Assembly (NCBI RefSeq): GCF_019204045.1
Contig: NZ_JAGSPC010000001.1
Location: forward strand, 806,001-870,000
Direction: 5' to 3'
From: Erythrobacter crassostreae
GTDB taxonomy: Bacteria; Pseudomonadota; Alphaproteobacteria; Sphingomonadales; Sphingomonadaceae
Length of the DNA stretch: 64,000 nt
In this document: in pieces, positions 12,916 to 21,165 of the stretch
Layout of the letters: every line of letters starts with the position of its first letter
Position numbering within the stretch: the first letter of the stretch is position 1
Notes under the pieces: model-generated
The model's input: only the letters and a program-made list of their open reading frames with translations
Databases searched by the model: none
What the model was told of the DNA's origin: nothing
Made by a program: the position numbers and the translations under genes

Positions 12916-14181
12916 CTATGCCCGTAATCTGGTTTGCTGCTCGGCAGGCGTAGTCCTGCTTTCGCGGTTTCCTTCGCTTACCAAGACTTGGTAAACGGAG
13001 AGATAACGTTCCACATTGCGCGCCCAATCATGGCGGGTTCGCACATGCTCCTCGCCGCGATCACGGATCGCGTCCCATTCCTCGCGGGAGGCGAGCATTT
13101 CGGAGAGTGTCTCTGCGCATGCGGCGGAGTCATCTGGCGCGAAGAGGTATCCAGTCTCGCCGTGAGAAATCAGCTCGCGGTGTCCTCCTACATTGGATGC
13201 GGAGACAATCCGGCGCTGGGCCATCGCCTCCAGCGGCTTGAGAGGGGTTACGAGATCGGTGAGCCGCGATGCTTTACGCGGATAGGCAAGCACGTCGATC
13301 AGAGAATAATACCGCTCAACCTCGGAATGCGGAACGCGGCCCGTGAAAATGACAGAATCGGGATCGTCTAGGGCCGCTGCTGCTGCGCGCCATTCGCTAT
13401 CCATCGCGCCGGCACCTACCAGCAGCAATTTTGCGCCCGGGTGATCGCGGTGCAGGATCGGCATGGCTTTGATCAGATCATCGACGCCTTCATAGTCATA
13501 GAAACTGCCAACATAACCGATCACCGGCGTCTCAGGCGCGATGCCAAGCTTGCTGGCGAGAGCATTTTCGCGCGGCAATGGCTCACCAAACATCGACAGG
13601 TCGACACCGTTGGGCATGACGCCGATCTTGCCCGGAGCGATACCGCGATTGATCAAATCATCGCGCAGACCCTGACAGATTGTGAAGACCGCATCGGCAC
13701 GTTTGACGATTTGCGTCTCAAGCGAACGGGTCAGGCGGTATTTGGCCGAACCTTCACTGCCGGTTTTGTTGCCAACGGCTGCGTCTTCCCAGAACGCGCG
13801 GATTTCATAAACCAGCGGAATGCCCAGTGCCTCTGCCGCGCGGTGCGCGCCGCCGCCGTTAAGCGCGGGGGAATGGGCATGAATGATGTCAGGGCGCCAC
13901 TCTTTCGCAACCTTCTGTATCGAAGCCGAAAGCGCCGCCATTTCCCGGAATTCACTCACAAGCATCGGGCCGCTTGGCACGCCTGGCGTGCGATGAAATG
14001 TCAAACCATCGACAATTTCTACTTCGTCATCAGTCGGCGCCTCAAGCTGATGCCGCTGCGCCGTAATACCTCGCACTTCCAGCCCCGCCGCCTGCTGCGC
14101 TTTCAGGATGGCGCGCGTCCGAAAGGTGTAGCCGCTATGCAGCGGGAGCGAATGGTCGAGGACGTGAAGTATCCGGGTCAT
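12916..14181 (-). CDS. Exosortase-A-system-associated glycosyltransferase (GT4 type)
   Basis: 421 residues with two Rossmann-like halves (GT-B fold). N-terminal hallmarks are MTRILHVLDHSLPLHSGYTFR and HAHSPALNGGGAHRAAEALG. The C-terminal half carries the GT4 signature near RLTDLVTPLKPLEAMA, including an E-x7-E-like region. The opening HVLDHSLPLHSGY block is typical of the glycosyltransferase subfamily found with exosortase A / PEP-CTERM loci. It probably adds a sugar to a lipid-linked exopolysaccharide unit in the cytoplasm. The ATG at 14181 is preferred over upstream in-frame starts because the conserved N-terminus begins there. The divergent O-ligase pair lies across a 114-bp gap. Confidence 0.85.
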   Translation of the reverse strand: MTRILHVLDHSLPLHSGYTFRTRAILKAQQAAGLEVRGITAQRHQLEAPTDDEVEIVDGLTFHRTPGVPSGPMLVSEFREMAALSASIQKVAKEWRPDIIHAHSPALNGGGAHRAAEALGIPLVYEIRAFWEDAAVGNKTGSEGSAKYRLTRSLETQIVKRADAVFTICQGLRDDLINRGIAPGKIGVMPNGVDLSMFGEPLPRENALASKLGIAPETPVIGYVGSFYDYEGVDDLIKAMPILHRDHPGAKLLLVGAGAMDSEWRAAAAALDDPDSVIFTGRVPHSEVERYYSLIDVLAYPRKASRLTDLVTPLKPLEAMAQRRIVSASNVGGHRELISHGETGYLFAPDDSAACAETLSEMLASREEWDAIRDRGEEHVRTRHDWARNVERYLSVYQVLVSEGNRESRTTPAEQQTRLRA

Positions 14182-14295
14182 GGCGCGCTTTTGGCACATT
14201 GTGCTTAACGGACCGTCAACCGCGTTCATGTAGGGCGCTTATCAAGAATGCAGGCAGTGTGCCCGCATCGCATCCGGAAAGAACCCGTAAAGCGC

Positions 14296-14499
14296 ATGAT
14301 CGATTACATCGCCCTTTCGATTGGACACGGCCTGTTAGCATTTGCTTTCTGGCACATGTTCATGCGTGCAGGGGTGGATGTTGATCCGTTGATCGCAGAG
14401 ATCCAGGATGCCGAAAAGGCCAACCGCCAGAACACCTCAATCGCAGGCCGGAACGCCCAACGGCGATCACAAGCCGATGATGAGGGCGTCGCCCTCTAA
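14296..14499 (+). CDS. Tiny single-pass membrane protein upstream of O-ligase
   Basis: 67 residues. One hydrophobic N-terminal helix (about 3-22, YIALSIGHGLLAFAFWHMFM) is followed by a hydrophilic, charged tail (about 28-67). Its stop overlaps the start of the O-ligase in TAATG, which indicates translational coupling and argues that the short frame is real. I do not recognise a family. It may be a small accessory of the O-glycosylation ligase. An upstream GTG/ATG extension is possible, but MIDYIAL gives the cleanest membrane helix. Confidence 0.55.
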   Translation: MIDYIALSIGHGLLAFAFWHMFMRAGVDVDPLIAEIQDAEKANRQNTSIAGRNAQRRSQADDEGVAL

Positions 14500-15917
14500 T
14501 GCTTGATCTCGTCTTCCTCGCATTTATTTTTTACGTCTTGCTGCTCGGTATCAGGCGCCCGTTTCTGTGGGTGCTGCTCTATGTCTATATCGACATTATC
14601 GCGCCTCAGCGGATCGGCTATTCGATCATTACCGATCTTCAAATTTCGCTCATCGCGTTCGGTGCGGCGTTCGGCGGCTGGTTGGTGCTTGATAACAAAG
14701 ATGGACTGCGTTTCACCCTCAGGCAGGGACTTATCCTTGCGCTGCTGCTTTACTGCTGGTGGACGACGGGCAATGCCGACTACCCCGATAGTGCCGTGAC
14801 CAAATGGGATTGGGTCTGGAAAGCTCTGCTTTTCGCGCTCTTCCTGCCTTTCACGATCACCAACCGCGCCCGGATCGAAGGTCTCGCTCTGGTTCTGATG
14901 TTGTCCATTGCAACAATTGTGATCGGCACTGGCATGAAGACCGTTCTTGGCGGCGGCGGGTATGAGAACCTGAAATTCTTCGTGAATGATAATAGCGGCA
15001 TCTATGAAAGCTCTACGCTCGCGACGGTCTCGATTGCGCTCGTTCCGCTGATTGCGTGGTTCACACGCTACGGCACGATTTTCCGCCCACACTGGCTGGT
15101 GACCTCGTTTGCAGTCGCACTGATCTTTGCCTGTTTGATGGTGCCGATCGGTACAGAGGCAAGGACCGGATTGGTTTGTATTGCAGTCCTAGCGGTCTTG
15201 ATGCTGCGCTATGTCAAACACCGCATTCTATTCATGGCAGCTGGTGCGGCACTTGGCATGGCTGCCCTGCCGTTCCTGCCGCAGAGTTATTATGAACGCA
15301 TGGCCACCATTGCTCAACCAGGCGGTGATGAAAGCGCCTCCACCCGTATGGCTGTTTGGCGCTGGACGATTGATTACGCCTCTCGCAATCCGACGGGCGG
15401 CGGGTTTGATGCCTATCGCGGCAACAAGTTCACTTATGAAATGCCCGTCACCGAAGAGGACGGCAGCACCAAAACCATTGAATACCGCGAGGTAACCGAT
15501 GAAGGCCGCGCCTATCACTCGGCAATTTTCGAATTGCTGGGCGAGCAAGGCTATCCTGGCCTAACGATCTGGCTGCTCTTGCAAGGCCTCGGGGTCTGGC
15601 AGATGGAGAAAGTCCGGCGTCGTTGGAGAGGCAAGGAAGCCGAAGACGAAGCGTGGATTGCGCCGATGGCATCATGCCTGCAAATGGCGAGCATGATCTA
15701 TATCGTTGGCGCTTTGTTTCAGGGCATCGCCTATCAACCGGTGATGCTGATGATCATCGGCATTCAGATCGGCCTTGTGAACTACACCAAACGGATCGAA
15801 TCGGCGCGTTTAGCATTGGCGCGCTCTGAACGCAGATTGCCTGCCCAAGAGCATGTATTCGACTCGATTGACGTTGACGTAAACGGCGGGCGCGCTGGCG
15901 ATGCCGTAACGGCATAA
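14499..15917 (+). CDS. Putative O-glycosylation ligase, exosortase-A associated
   Basis: 472 residues with about ten to twelve hydrophobic helices. A large extracytoplasmic loop (about 265-345) contains the conserved ASTRMAVWRWTIDYASRNP and GFDAYRGNKF blocks. This fits the Wzy/WaaL-like O-antigen ligase superfamily, in the subfamily that travels with exosortase A. It would transfer or polymerise lipid-linked glycans on the periplasmic side of the inner membrane. The gene is coupled to the preceding 67-residue protein. The acidic C-terminal tail (about 445-472) is cytoplasmic or disordered. The exosortase itself is not in the window. Confidence 0.85.
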   Translation: MLDLVFLAFIFYVLLLGIRRPFLWVLLYVYIDIIAPQRIGYSIITDLQISLIAFGAAFGGWLVLDNKDGLRFTLRQGLILALLLYCWWTTGNADYPDSAVTKWDWVWKALLFALFLPFTITNRARIEGLALVLMLSIATIVIGTGMKTVLGGGGYENLKFFVNDNSGIYESSTLATVSIALVPLIAWFTRYGTIFRPHWLVTSFAVALIFACLMVPIGTEARTGLVCIAVLAVLMLRYVKHRILFMAAGAALGMAALPFLPQSYYERMATIAQPGGDESASTRMAVWRWTIDYASRNPTGGGFDAYRGNKFTYEMPVTEEDGSTKTIEYREVTDEGRAYHSAIFELLGEQGYPGLTIWLLLQGLGVWQMEKVRRRWRGKEAEDEAWIAPMASCLQMASMIYIVGALFQGIAYQPVMLMIIGIQIGLVNYTKRIESARLALARSERRLPAQEHVFDSIDVDVNGGRAGDAVTA

Positions 15918-16020
15918 TTGCCTCCATTGCACTCGGCTTTCCCGCCTGCCATGTAGACCCTCGAATTTGCGCCGGAGAAGCGGGTAATCCGCGGATGGCG
16001 CTCACACAGAGGAGAGCGAT

Positions 16021-16470
16021 ATGACCCCGCAGGAATTGGCCGGAAAAGTCGGCGAAACAATCGGCACAAGCGAATGGGCCGAAATGAGCCAGGAACGCAT
16101 CAACCAGTTTGCCGATGCAACCGGTGATCACCAGTTCATCCATATCAACGAAGAAGCCGCTAAGATGACGCCGTTCGGCGGCACCATCGCGCACGGTTTC
16201 CTCACCCTGTCGATGATCCCGTATCTGTCCGCCAACAGCGACATGCCGAAAATGGACGGCGTGAAGATGGGCGTGAACTATGGTGGCAACAAAACCCGCT
16301 TCATCGCGCCGGTCCGTTCGGGCAAACGCATCCGCGGCCACTGGAAGCTGACCGAAATGGTCGAAAAGCGCCCTGGCCAGTGGCAGCAGACATCCGAAAT
16401 CACAATCGAGATCGAAGGCGAAGACAAGCCTGCCCTGATCTGTGAGTGGATCACACTGCTGTTTGTCTGA
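16021..16470 (+). CDS. MaoC-family (R)-enoyl-CoA hydratase (PhaJ-like)
   Basis: 149 residues, one hot-dog fold. The catalytic Asp/His pair of the hydratase-2 motif is present as D32-x4-H37 (FADATGDHQFIH), followed by GGTIAHGFLTLS. Enzymes of this type hydrate trans-2-enoyl-CoA to (R)-3-hydroxyacyl-CoA and often feed PHA synthesis. A good Shine-Dalgarno (GAGGAGAG) lies 8-10 nt before the ATG. The gene lies just before a thiolase and 3.3 kb from a PHA depolymerase, which supports an acyl-CoA/PHA role. No PHA synthase is in the window. Confidence 0.88.
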   Translation: MTPQELAGKVGETIGTSEWAEMSQERINQFADATGDHQFIHINEEAAKMTPFGGTIAHGFLTLSMIPYLSANSDMPKMDGVKMGVNYGGNKTRFIAPVRSGKRIRGHWKLTEMVEKRPGQWQQTSEITIEIEGEDKPALICEWITLLFV

Positions 16471-16474
16471 TCTG

Positions 16475-16723
16475 GTGCCCGGCAATCTGTTCTGGCTAGG
16501 CTTTGTCTTGGGCGCGTTGGCGCTTGCACTGTTTGGCCGGAACCTGCCTTTCCCACCCCTTGCCCACATGATTTGGGGCGTGATGGGAACCACTCTTTAC
16601 CTCGTGAGAGTCAAAGTATCGGGTCGGCAAGTCAGCATAAACGTCGGTATGTTTGTTGCCGGATCGCTGATCGTCCTCTCGCTGTTTGTCTTTCTTGTCA
16701 GTTCTAAAATCAGCTCACTTTAA
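16475..16723 (+). CDS. Small two-helix membrane protein, unknown
   Basis: About 82 residues from the GTG at 16475 (an in-frame GTG at 16442 inside the previous gene would add 11). Two or three hydrophobic helices are visible ([48 protein letters not shown]). It sits between the MaoC hydratase and the thiolase with little spacing, so it is probably transcribed with them. No family is recognised. The start is uncertain because neither candidate has a strong ribosome-binding site. Confidence 0.45.
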   Translation: MPGNLFWLGFVLGALALALFGRNLPFPPLAHMIWGVMGTTLYLVRVKVSGRQVSINVGMFVAGSLIVLSLFVFLVSSKISSL

Positions 16724-16733
16724 GGAAAACCCC

Positions 16734-17915
16734 ATGTCACGTGATGCAGTAATCGTCTCCACCGCCCGTACGCCGATTGGCCGGGCTTATAAGGGCGGCT
16801 TTAACGCCACCCCTGGTGCCACCCTTGGTGCCGCTTCTTTCGCCCCTGCTGTTGAGCGCGCCGGTATCGACGCCGCCGAAATTGACGATGTTGTGTGGGG
16901 CGCTGTCCTCACTCAGGGCACGCAGGCTGGTAACATTGGCCGCCAGGTTGCTCTTCGCGGCGGCGCACCGGTTTCCGTTGGCGCGCAGACGATTGATCGT
17001 CAGTGTTCTTCGGGCCTTATGGCTATCAGCACGGCAGCCAAGCAGATCATCGTCGACAATATGGACGTTGTCGTTGGCGGCGGTCAGGACTCGATTTCGA
17101 TGGTGCAAACCCCAGAGATGCGGGTTCAGATGGATCCGTCGCTGCTCGCCATGCACAAGAACGTTTACATGCCGATGCTGCAAACCGCTGAGACGGTAGC
17201 AGAGCGTTACAACATCAGCCGCGACGCGCAGGACGAATACGCTCTGCAATCGCAAATGCGCACCGCAGCCGGTCAGGAAGCTGGCAAGTTTGATGACGAG
17301 ATCGTTCCTGTCACCACCACCATGATGGTCAAAGACAAGGCAACCGGCGAAGTCAGCCAGGTTGAGCACACGCTGACCAAAGACGAAGGCAACCGCCCGT
17401 CGACCACGCTTGAAGGTCTACAAGGTCTTCAGCCGGTAATGGGTCCGGGTAAAGTTATCACCGCTGGCAACGCATCGCAGCTGTCCGATGGTTCATCGGC
17501 TTCGGTTCTGATGGAAGCCAAACTGGCCGAGCAAAAAGGTCTTCAGCCGCTGGGCCGCTATGTCGGTATGGCGGTTGCGGGCACAGAGCCTGATGAAATG
17601 GGCATCGGTCCTGTCTACGCGATCCCGAAACTTCTCAAGCAGACCGGCCTGAAAATGGACGACATCGGTCTGTGGGAACTGAACGAAGCGTTCGCTGTGC
17701 AGGTTCTGTATTGCCGCGACAAGCTGGGCATCGATAACGACATCCTTAACGTCAATGGCGGATCAATTTCGATCGGTCACCCATACGGCATGACCGGCGC
17801 ACGCTGCACTGGCCACGCCTTGATCGAAGGCAAACGCCGCGGTGCGAAATACGTGGTTGTGACCATGTGTGTTGGCGGCGGCATGGGCGCAGCGGGACTG
17901 TTCGAAGTCTTCTAA
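16734..17915 (+). CDS. Thiolase (acetyl-CoA C-acyltransferase)
   Basis: 393 residues, normal for thiolase. The active-site nucleophile is Cys91 in [10 protein letters not shown]. The C-terminal half has [24 protein letters not shown] and the second catalytic Cys in [11 protein letters not shown]. It cleaves or condenses 3-ketoacyl-CoA in the cytoplasm, and could serve beta-oxidation or acetoacetyl-CoA formation for PHA. Chain-length preference cannot be read with confidence. An AAGGAAAA ribosome-binding site lies before the ATG at 16734, which is preferred over an upstream in-frame start. A strong terminator follows the stop. Confidence 0.92.
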   Translation: MSRDAVIVSTARTPIGRAYKGGFNATPGATLGAASFAPAVERAGIDAAEIDDVVWGAVLTQGTQAGNIGRQVALRGGAPVSVGAQTIDRQCSSGLMAISTAAKQIIVDNMDVVVGGGQDSISMVQTPEMRVQMDPSLLAMHKNVYMPMLQTAETVAERYNISRDAQDEYALQSQMRTAAGQEAGKFDDEIVPVTTTMMVKDKATGEVSQVEHTLTKDEGNRPSTTLEGLQGLQPVMGPGKVITAGNASQLSDGSSASVLMEAKLAEQKGLQPLGRYVGMAVAGTEPDEMGIGPVYAIPKLLKQTGLKMDDIGLWELNEAFAVQVLYCRDKLGIDNDILNVNGGSISIGHPYGMTGARCTGHALIEGKRRGAKYVVVTMCVGGGMGAAGLFEVF

Positions 17916-17940
17916 GCGGCCCACATTCCGAAACAAGAAA

Positions 17941-17976
17941 GGCGGCGCAGGGTCAAACCTGCGCCGCCTTTTCTTT
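17941..17976 (+). terminator. Rho-independent terminator, probably bidirectional
   Basis: A perfect 11-bp stem (GGCGGCGCAGG / CCTGCGCCGCC) with loop GTCAAA is followed by TTTTCTTT, 26 nt after the thiolase stop. The left flank is A-rich (AAACAAGAAA), so the same hairpin can also end the convergent FecR-like transcript. Confidence 0.9.
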
Positions 17977-18000
17977 GTTCAGCTTTCGCCTGTGAGGCGT

Positions 18001-18450
18001 TTAGTCGCCTTCGGTCAGGCCCATCTTTGCATCGGCTGCGGCAAGAACGCTGTTCTCTTTTTTGTCGCTGCCATACCCTTTGACGATAGCGGCCTGCATT
18101 GGTTGTTTTGTGCTGGTCTGTTTCTTGCCCGGTGAAAGCATACTGCCAAAAAATTCCATCACTTTGGTGACGTTGCTTTTCTCGACTTTCGCGATGCGGA
18201 CCTGTGCATCGGGCTCAACCATATGAAACTCTTTGCCGCGGACCAGAACCGCGCGGCCTGCCTTGCTGGTGCGGACGATATCGCCAGTCTGCAATTGCGT
18301 ACCTTCGGCGCCGTAGATCGCTTTGGAATCGCGAATGACGGAGACTTGGCCATCGGTCTCGGAGATTACCCAGACCGTATCGTTGGCCAGTGCAGCCGTA
18401 CCGGTGAAGAGCGCCGCTGCGACGACAACGCTTTTTGACAGTTTCAACAT
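18001..18450 (-). CDS. FecR-domain-like periplasmic protein
   Basis: 149 residues. The signal peptide (MLKLSKSVVVAAALFTGTAALA) is followed by a short FecR-type beta domain (about 25-115) with the motif LQTGDIVRTSKAGRAVLVRG. The C-terminus is Lys-rich and polar. FecR-like domains occur in periplasmic sensing or surface proteins; this one lacks the transmembrane anti-sigma part of true FecR and has no sigma-factor gene beside it. Function is therefore open. The start at 18450 has a GGGGAACTGAG leader. It shares a terminator with the convergent thiolase. Confidence 0.65.
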   Translation of the reverse strand: MLKLSKSVVVAAALFTGTAALANDTVWVISETDGQVSVIRDSKAIYGAEGTQLQTGDIVRTSKAGRAVLVRGKEFHMVEPDAQVRIAKVEKSNVTKVMEFFGSMLSPGKKQTSTKQPMQAAIVKGYGSDKKENSVLAAADAKMGLTEGD

Positions 18451-18588
18451 TCTCAGTTCCCCTTGGCACCAATCCTGATTGCCACCGGAGATAGCCCAAG
18501 CATCCAAGCGTCCAATTAATCCGGTTGGTTAAAGTGAGGTTTAAGCGGTGCCTTTTTCTTTGAGTGTTTTTGGGTCTAGATAGAACTC

Positions 18589-19182
18589 ATGGGAATTATG
18601 GAAATCATCGGGATCGCGGGGAGCGTCAGTCTGCTCTCGGGGTGGCGGCTTTATCTGTGCGTGTTTGCAACCGGACTTGCGATGCGGCTGGATGCGCTGC
18701 CGGTGCCGGAGCATTTGGCGAGCCTCGGCGTGCTCGAAAATCCATGGGTGATGGGCATTGCGGCGCTGGGCGCGCTTGCGGAGTTCTTTGCCGACAAGGT
18801 GATGTGGCTCGATAGTATCTGGGACACAGTCCATACGCTGGTACGCCCGATTGGCGGCGCGCTGCTGGCGCTGGCGATTGTCGATCCGTCCGACCCCGCG
18901 ATGCAAGTGATCGCATTCATGCTGGGCGGCGGCGCTAGCTTTCTGGCGCATGGCGGAAAAGCATCGGCGCGCGCCGTGGTCAATACTTCGCCCGAACCGG
19001 TCAGCAATGCGGTCGTCTCCACCGGAGAGGATATCGCGACCGTAGGCTTGCTATGGCTGGCTTACGAATATCCGATGGTTGCAGGCGGGATTGCCGTGGT
19101 TCTGTTTGTGCTGATGATCCTGCTGCTGCTGTGGGCAAGGCGGATTATCAAGCGGGTGTTTTTCAGGACGCCGAAGGTCTGA
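18589..19182 (+). CDS. DUF4126-family membrane protein
   Basis: 197 residues. Several hydrophobic helices and the recurring pattern GLAMRLDALPVPEHLASLG, ALAEFFADKV and DTVHTLVRPIGGALLA match DUF4126, a family of predicted inner-membrane proteins without known activity. The hydrophobic C-terminus (about 155-185) ends in a basic tail (RRIIKRVFFRTPKV). It is divergent from the FecR-like gene across about 138 bp and converges on the HEAT-repeat gene with a 17-nt gap. The ATG at 18589 is used; a second Met at codon 4 is possible. Confidence 0.75.
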   Translation: MGIMEIIGIAGSVSLLSGWRLYLCVFATGLAMRLDALPVPEHLASLGVLENPWVMGIAALGALAEFFADKVMWLDSIWDTVHTLVRPIGGALLALAIVDPSDPAMQVIAFMLGGGASFLAHGGKASARAVVNTSPEPVSNAVVSTGEDIATVGLLWLAYEYPMVAGGIAVVLFVLMILLLLWARRIIKRVFFRTPKV

Positions 19183-19199
19183 GGGTGAAGCGCGAACGA

Positions 19200-19667
19200 T
19201 CAATCGAAATTATAGTCGTCGCTTCCGCCGTTACTGCATGCTCGAATGGCAGCTGCTAGATAGTTGGAATCTACATCCCACCATTTCTCAATTCGTTTCA
19301 GCGGCCTCAACAGCGAACGGTCTGCGACATACCCAGCAGCTTTGATATCAACGAGGCCGATTGTCTTCGCGGAAAGTCGCCGTCTAACGAGCTTACATGC
19401 TTCGGGATGCTGCCTTCTAGCCAATCCTAGTGTCGCCTCAGCGGATACATCTCTGTGAGGATCAAGCGCATTGCTGAGCAGCCTTGCCGTTATCGCCCTC
19501 GAACTATGGACCGAAAGCGCAATACGAAAGGTTGCCCAATCCCTGTTCGTTGGATCAGCATCAGTCATCAATTCCAGCAAGCGATTTAACTCGAATGGTG
19601 TGTAGTGGGGTCGCGTCTCGGTTAGTCGCTGTAGAAAGTAATTTTGCGGTTTATATCTCGTGTCCAT
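19200..19667 (-). CDS. HEAT-repeat-like protein, orphan
   Basis: 155 residues, all helical, with two or three HEAT/PBS-lyase-like repeats (RDWATFRIALSVH, HRDVSAEATLGLARR, LVDIKAAGYVADR). No catalytic motif is visible. Such proteins usually mediate protein-protein contacts. The gene is visibly more AT-rich and less biased towards G/C-ending codons than its neighbours, and it stands alone between DUF4126 and phaZ. That suggests a fairly recent arrival. The ATG at 19667 has no strong Shine-Dalgarno. Confidence 0.55.
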   Translation of the reverse strand: MDTRYKPQNYFLQRLTETRPHYTPFELNRLLELMTDADPTNRDWATFRIALSVHSSRAITARLLSNALDPHRDVSAEATLGLARRQHPEACKLVRRRLSAKTIGLVDIKAAGYVADRSLLRPLKRIEKWWDVDSNYLAAAIRACSNGGSDDYNFD

Positions 19668-19739
19668 TGGTTTTCACTGACATGTCGATGCAGTGTCCGC
19701 AAATGGGCCGTCAGCGGACGCCCGTGTAACCCGTGCAAA

Positions 19740-20987
19740 TCAACTATGCGCTGCCACAAATTCCTCAACCACAGGCGCGACCTTAGTCCGCCAGCGGCTG
19801 CCGTTGAAGATGCCGTAATGACCCGCGCCTTCGGCCATGTAGTAGCGCTTCTTCTCTTCCGGCAGGCTAGGGGTCAATTTCAGCGCGGCGCGTGTTTGGC
19901 CTAGGCCAGAGATATCGTCGCGTTCGCCTTCAATTGCGAGCAGCGCGGTGTCCGTCAGCTGCGCGAGGTCTACCACTTCGCCCCTATGCTCAAACGTGCC
20001 GTTGGGGATTGAGTGTTTCTGGAACACTTCCTCGACCGTTTGCAGGTAAAATTCCGCCGTCATGTCGCAGACCGCGCGATATTCGTCGTAGAAATCCTTG
20101 GTCGTTTGCGCGCTGGCATCATCGCCCGCTGTTAGGTGTTTGAACATCTCGTAATGGCTCATCATATGGCTTTGCAGGTTCATGCTCATAAAGGCATTGA
20201 GCTGCATAAAGCCGGGATAGACCTTACGCCCCGCACCCCGATATTGCTTTGGCACGGTCGTGATGACGCTGCGGCGGAACCATTCAATCGGGCGTTTCAT
20301 CGCGTGATCGTTTACCGAAGTCGGGCTTTCGCGCGTATCAATCGGCCCGCCCATCATCGTTAGGGTCGCAGGGGCAGCAGGCGATTTGTGCTGGTTAAGC
20401 AGCGCGGTCGCGGCGAAGGCCGGAACCGAGGGCTGGCAAACCGCGAGCATATGCGGACGCGTGCCAGGATTTTGCTCCTCAATATAGCCGAGGAAATCCA
20501 TCAGATAATCGATGTAGGTGTCGAGGTCGAAATCGCCCTCATGGACCGGTACAGTTGCTGCGTCGGCCCAATCGGTGATGTAAACCTCATAACTCTGGAG
20601 CATCCGCTCCACCGTGCCGCGCAGCAGCGTGGCGTAGTGACCGCTCATTGGCGCAACGATCAGCATTTTCGGGCGCATCGTCTCTTTGGCATCATCCACC
20701 CCGTCAAGGCGGAAGCGTTTGAGATCGCCGAATGGGCGATTGACGACGGTTGCCTCAATCACAGGGTAGAGGGTGCCATCCGATTCAATTTCCGTGATGC
20801 CAAATGCGGGCTTACCATAGCTCGCCGTTGCATGCGCGAGCACGTCAAGCGCATTGGCAGCAATCGGCATCGCGCCCATTTTCGCAAACGGGTTGGCGGA
20901 GTTGGAGAGGACAGACGCGCTGATCGCCGCCATCGAGCTGACGGAATTCATCCAGCTGCGCTGAATTTCATAGGCGTGATAGAGCAT
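19740..20987 (-). CDS. phaZ: Intracellular polyhydroxyalkanoate depolymerase
   Basis: 415 residues. It carries the intracellular PHB depolymerase pattern: MLYHAYEIQRSW at the start, a lipase-box-like segment containing a cysteine nucleophile (MLAVCQPSVPAFAA), a middle GAGRKVYPGFMQLNAFMSMN block, and AGHYGIFNGSRWR with the catalytic His near the end. It breaks down stored PHA granules in the cytoplasm. The frame is open 32 codons upstream, but the family starts at MLYHAYE, so 20987 is used. The upstream region has a TGC-N3-GCA palindrome that may be an operator for a PHA-responsive repressor. Confidence 0.9.
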   Translation of the reverse strand: MLYHAYEIQRSWMNSVSSMAAISASVLSNSANPFAKMGAMPIAANALDVLAHATASYGKPAFGITEIESDGTLYPVIEATVVNRPFGDLKRFRLDGVDDAKETMRPKMLIVAPMSGHYATLLRGTVERMLQSYEVYITDWADAATVPVHEGDFDLDTYIDYLMDFLGYIEEQNPGTRPHMLAVCQPSVPAFAATALLNQHKSPAAPATLTMMGGPIDTRESPTSVNDHAMKRPIEWFRRSVITTVPKQYRGAGRKVYPGFMQLNAFMSMNLQSHMMSHYEMFKHLTAGDDASAQTTKDFYDEYRAVCDMTAEFYLQTVEEVFQKHSIPNGTFEHRGEVVDLAQLTDTALLAIEGERDDISGLGQTRAALKLTPSLPEEKKRYYMAEGAGHYGIFNGSRWRTKVAPVVEEFVAAHS

Positions 20988-21073
20988 GTGTGTTTCCGTC
21001 CGTATGGCCAATTGCGGTGCTAACCGGCGCAAATTTGTGTGATCCCCTCCGTAGTAGATGGGCGCTTCGGGCC

Positions 21074-21092
21074 TATTGTGCAATGCACAATA
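21074..21092. promoter_or_regulatory. 19-bp palindrome upstream of phaZ, PhaR-like operator candidate
   Basis: TATTGTGC-AAT-GCACAATA is a perfect 8-bp inverted repeat with a 3-nt centre. The core TGC-N3-GCA resembles the published recognition pattern of the PHA-responsive repressor PhaR. It lies 87 bp before phaZ and 74 bp before the divergent ABC exporter. A second, looser GCAC/GTGC pair lies at 21133-21149. Binding is not shown and no phaR is in the window. Confidence 0.5.
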
Positions 21093-21165
21093 ACCGTTCG
21101 GTCAGCAATGAACGGGGGGCTGTGTGCTTTTTGCACGTGAAATTTGTGCGGTGTGTGACTAAATC

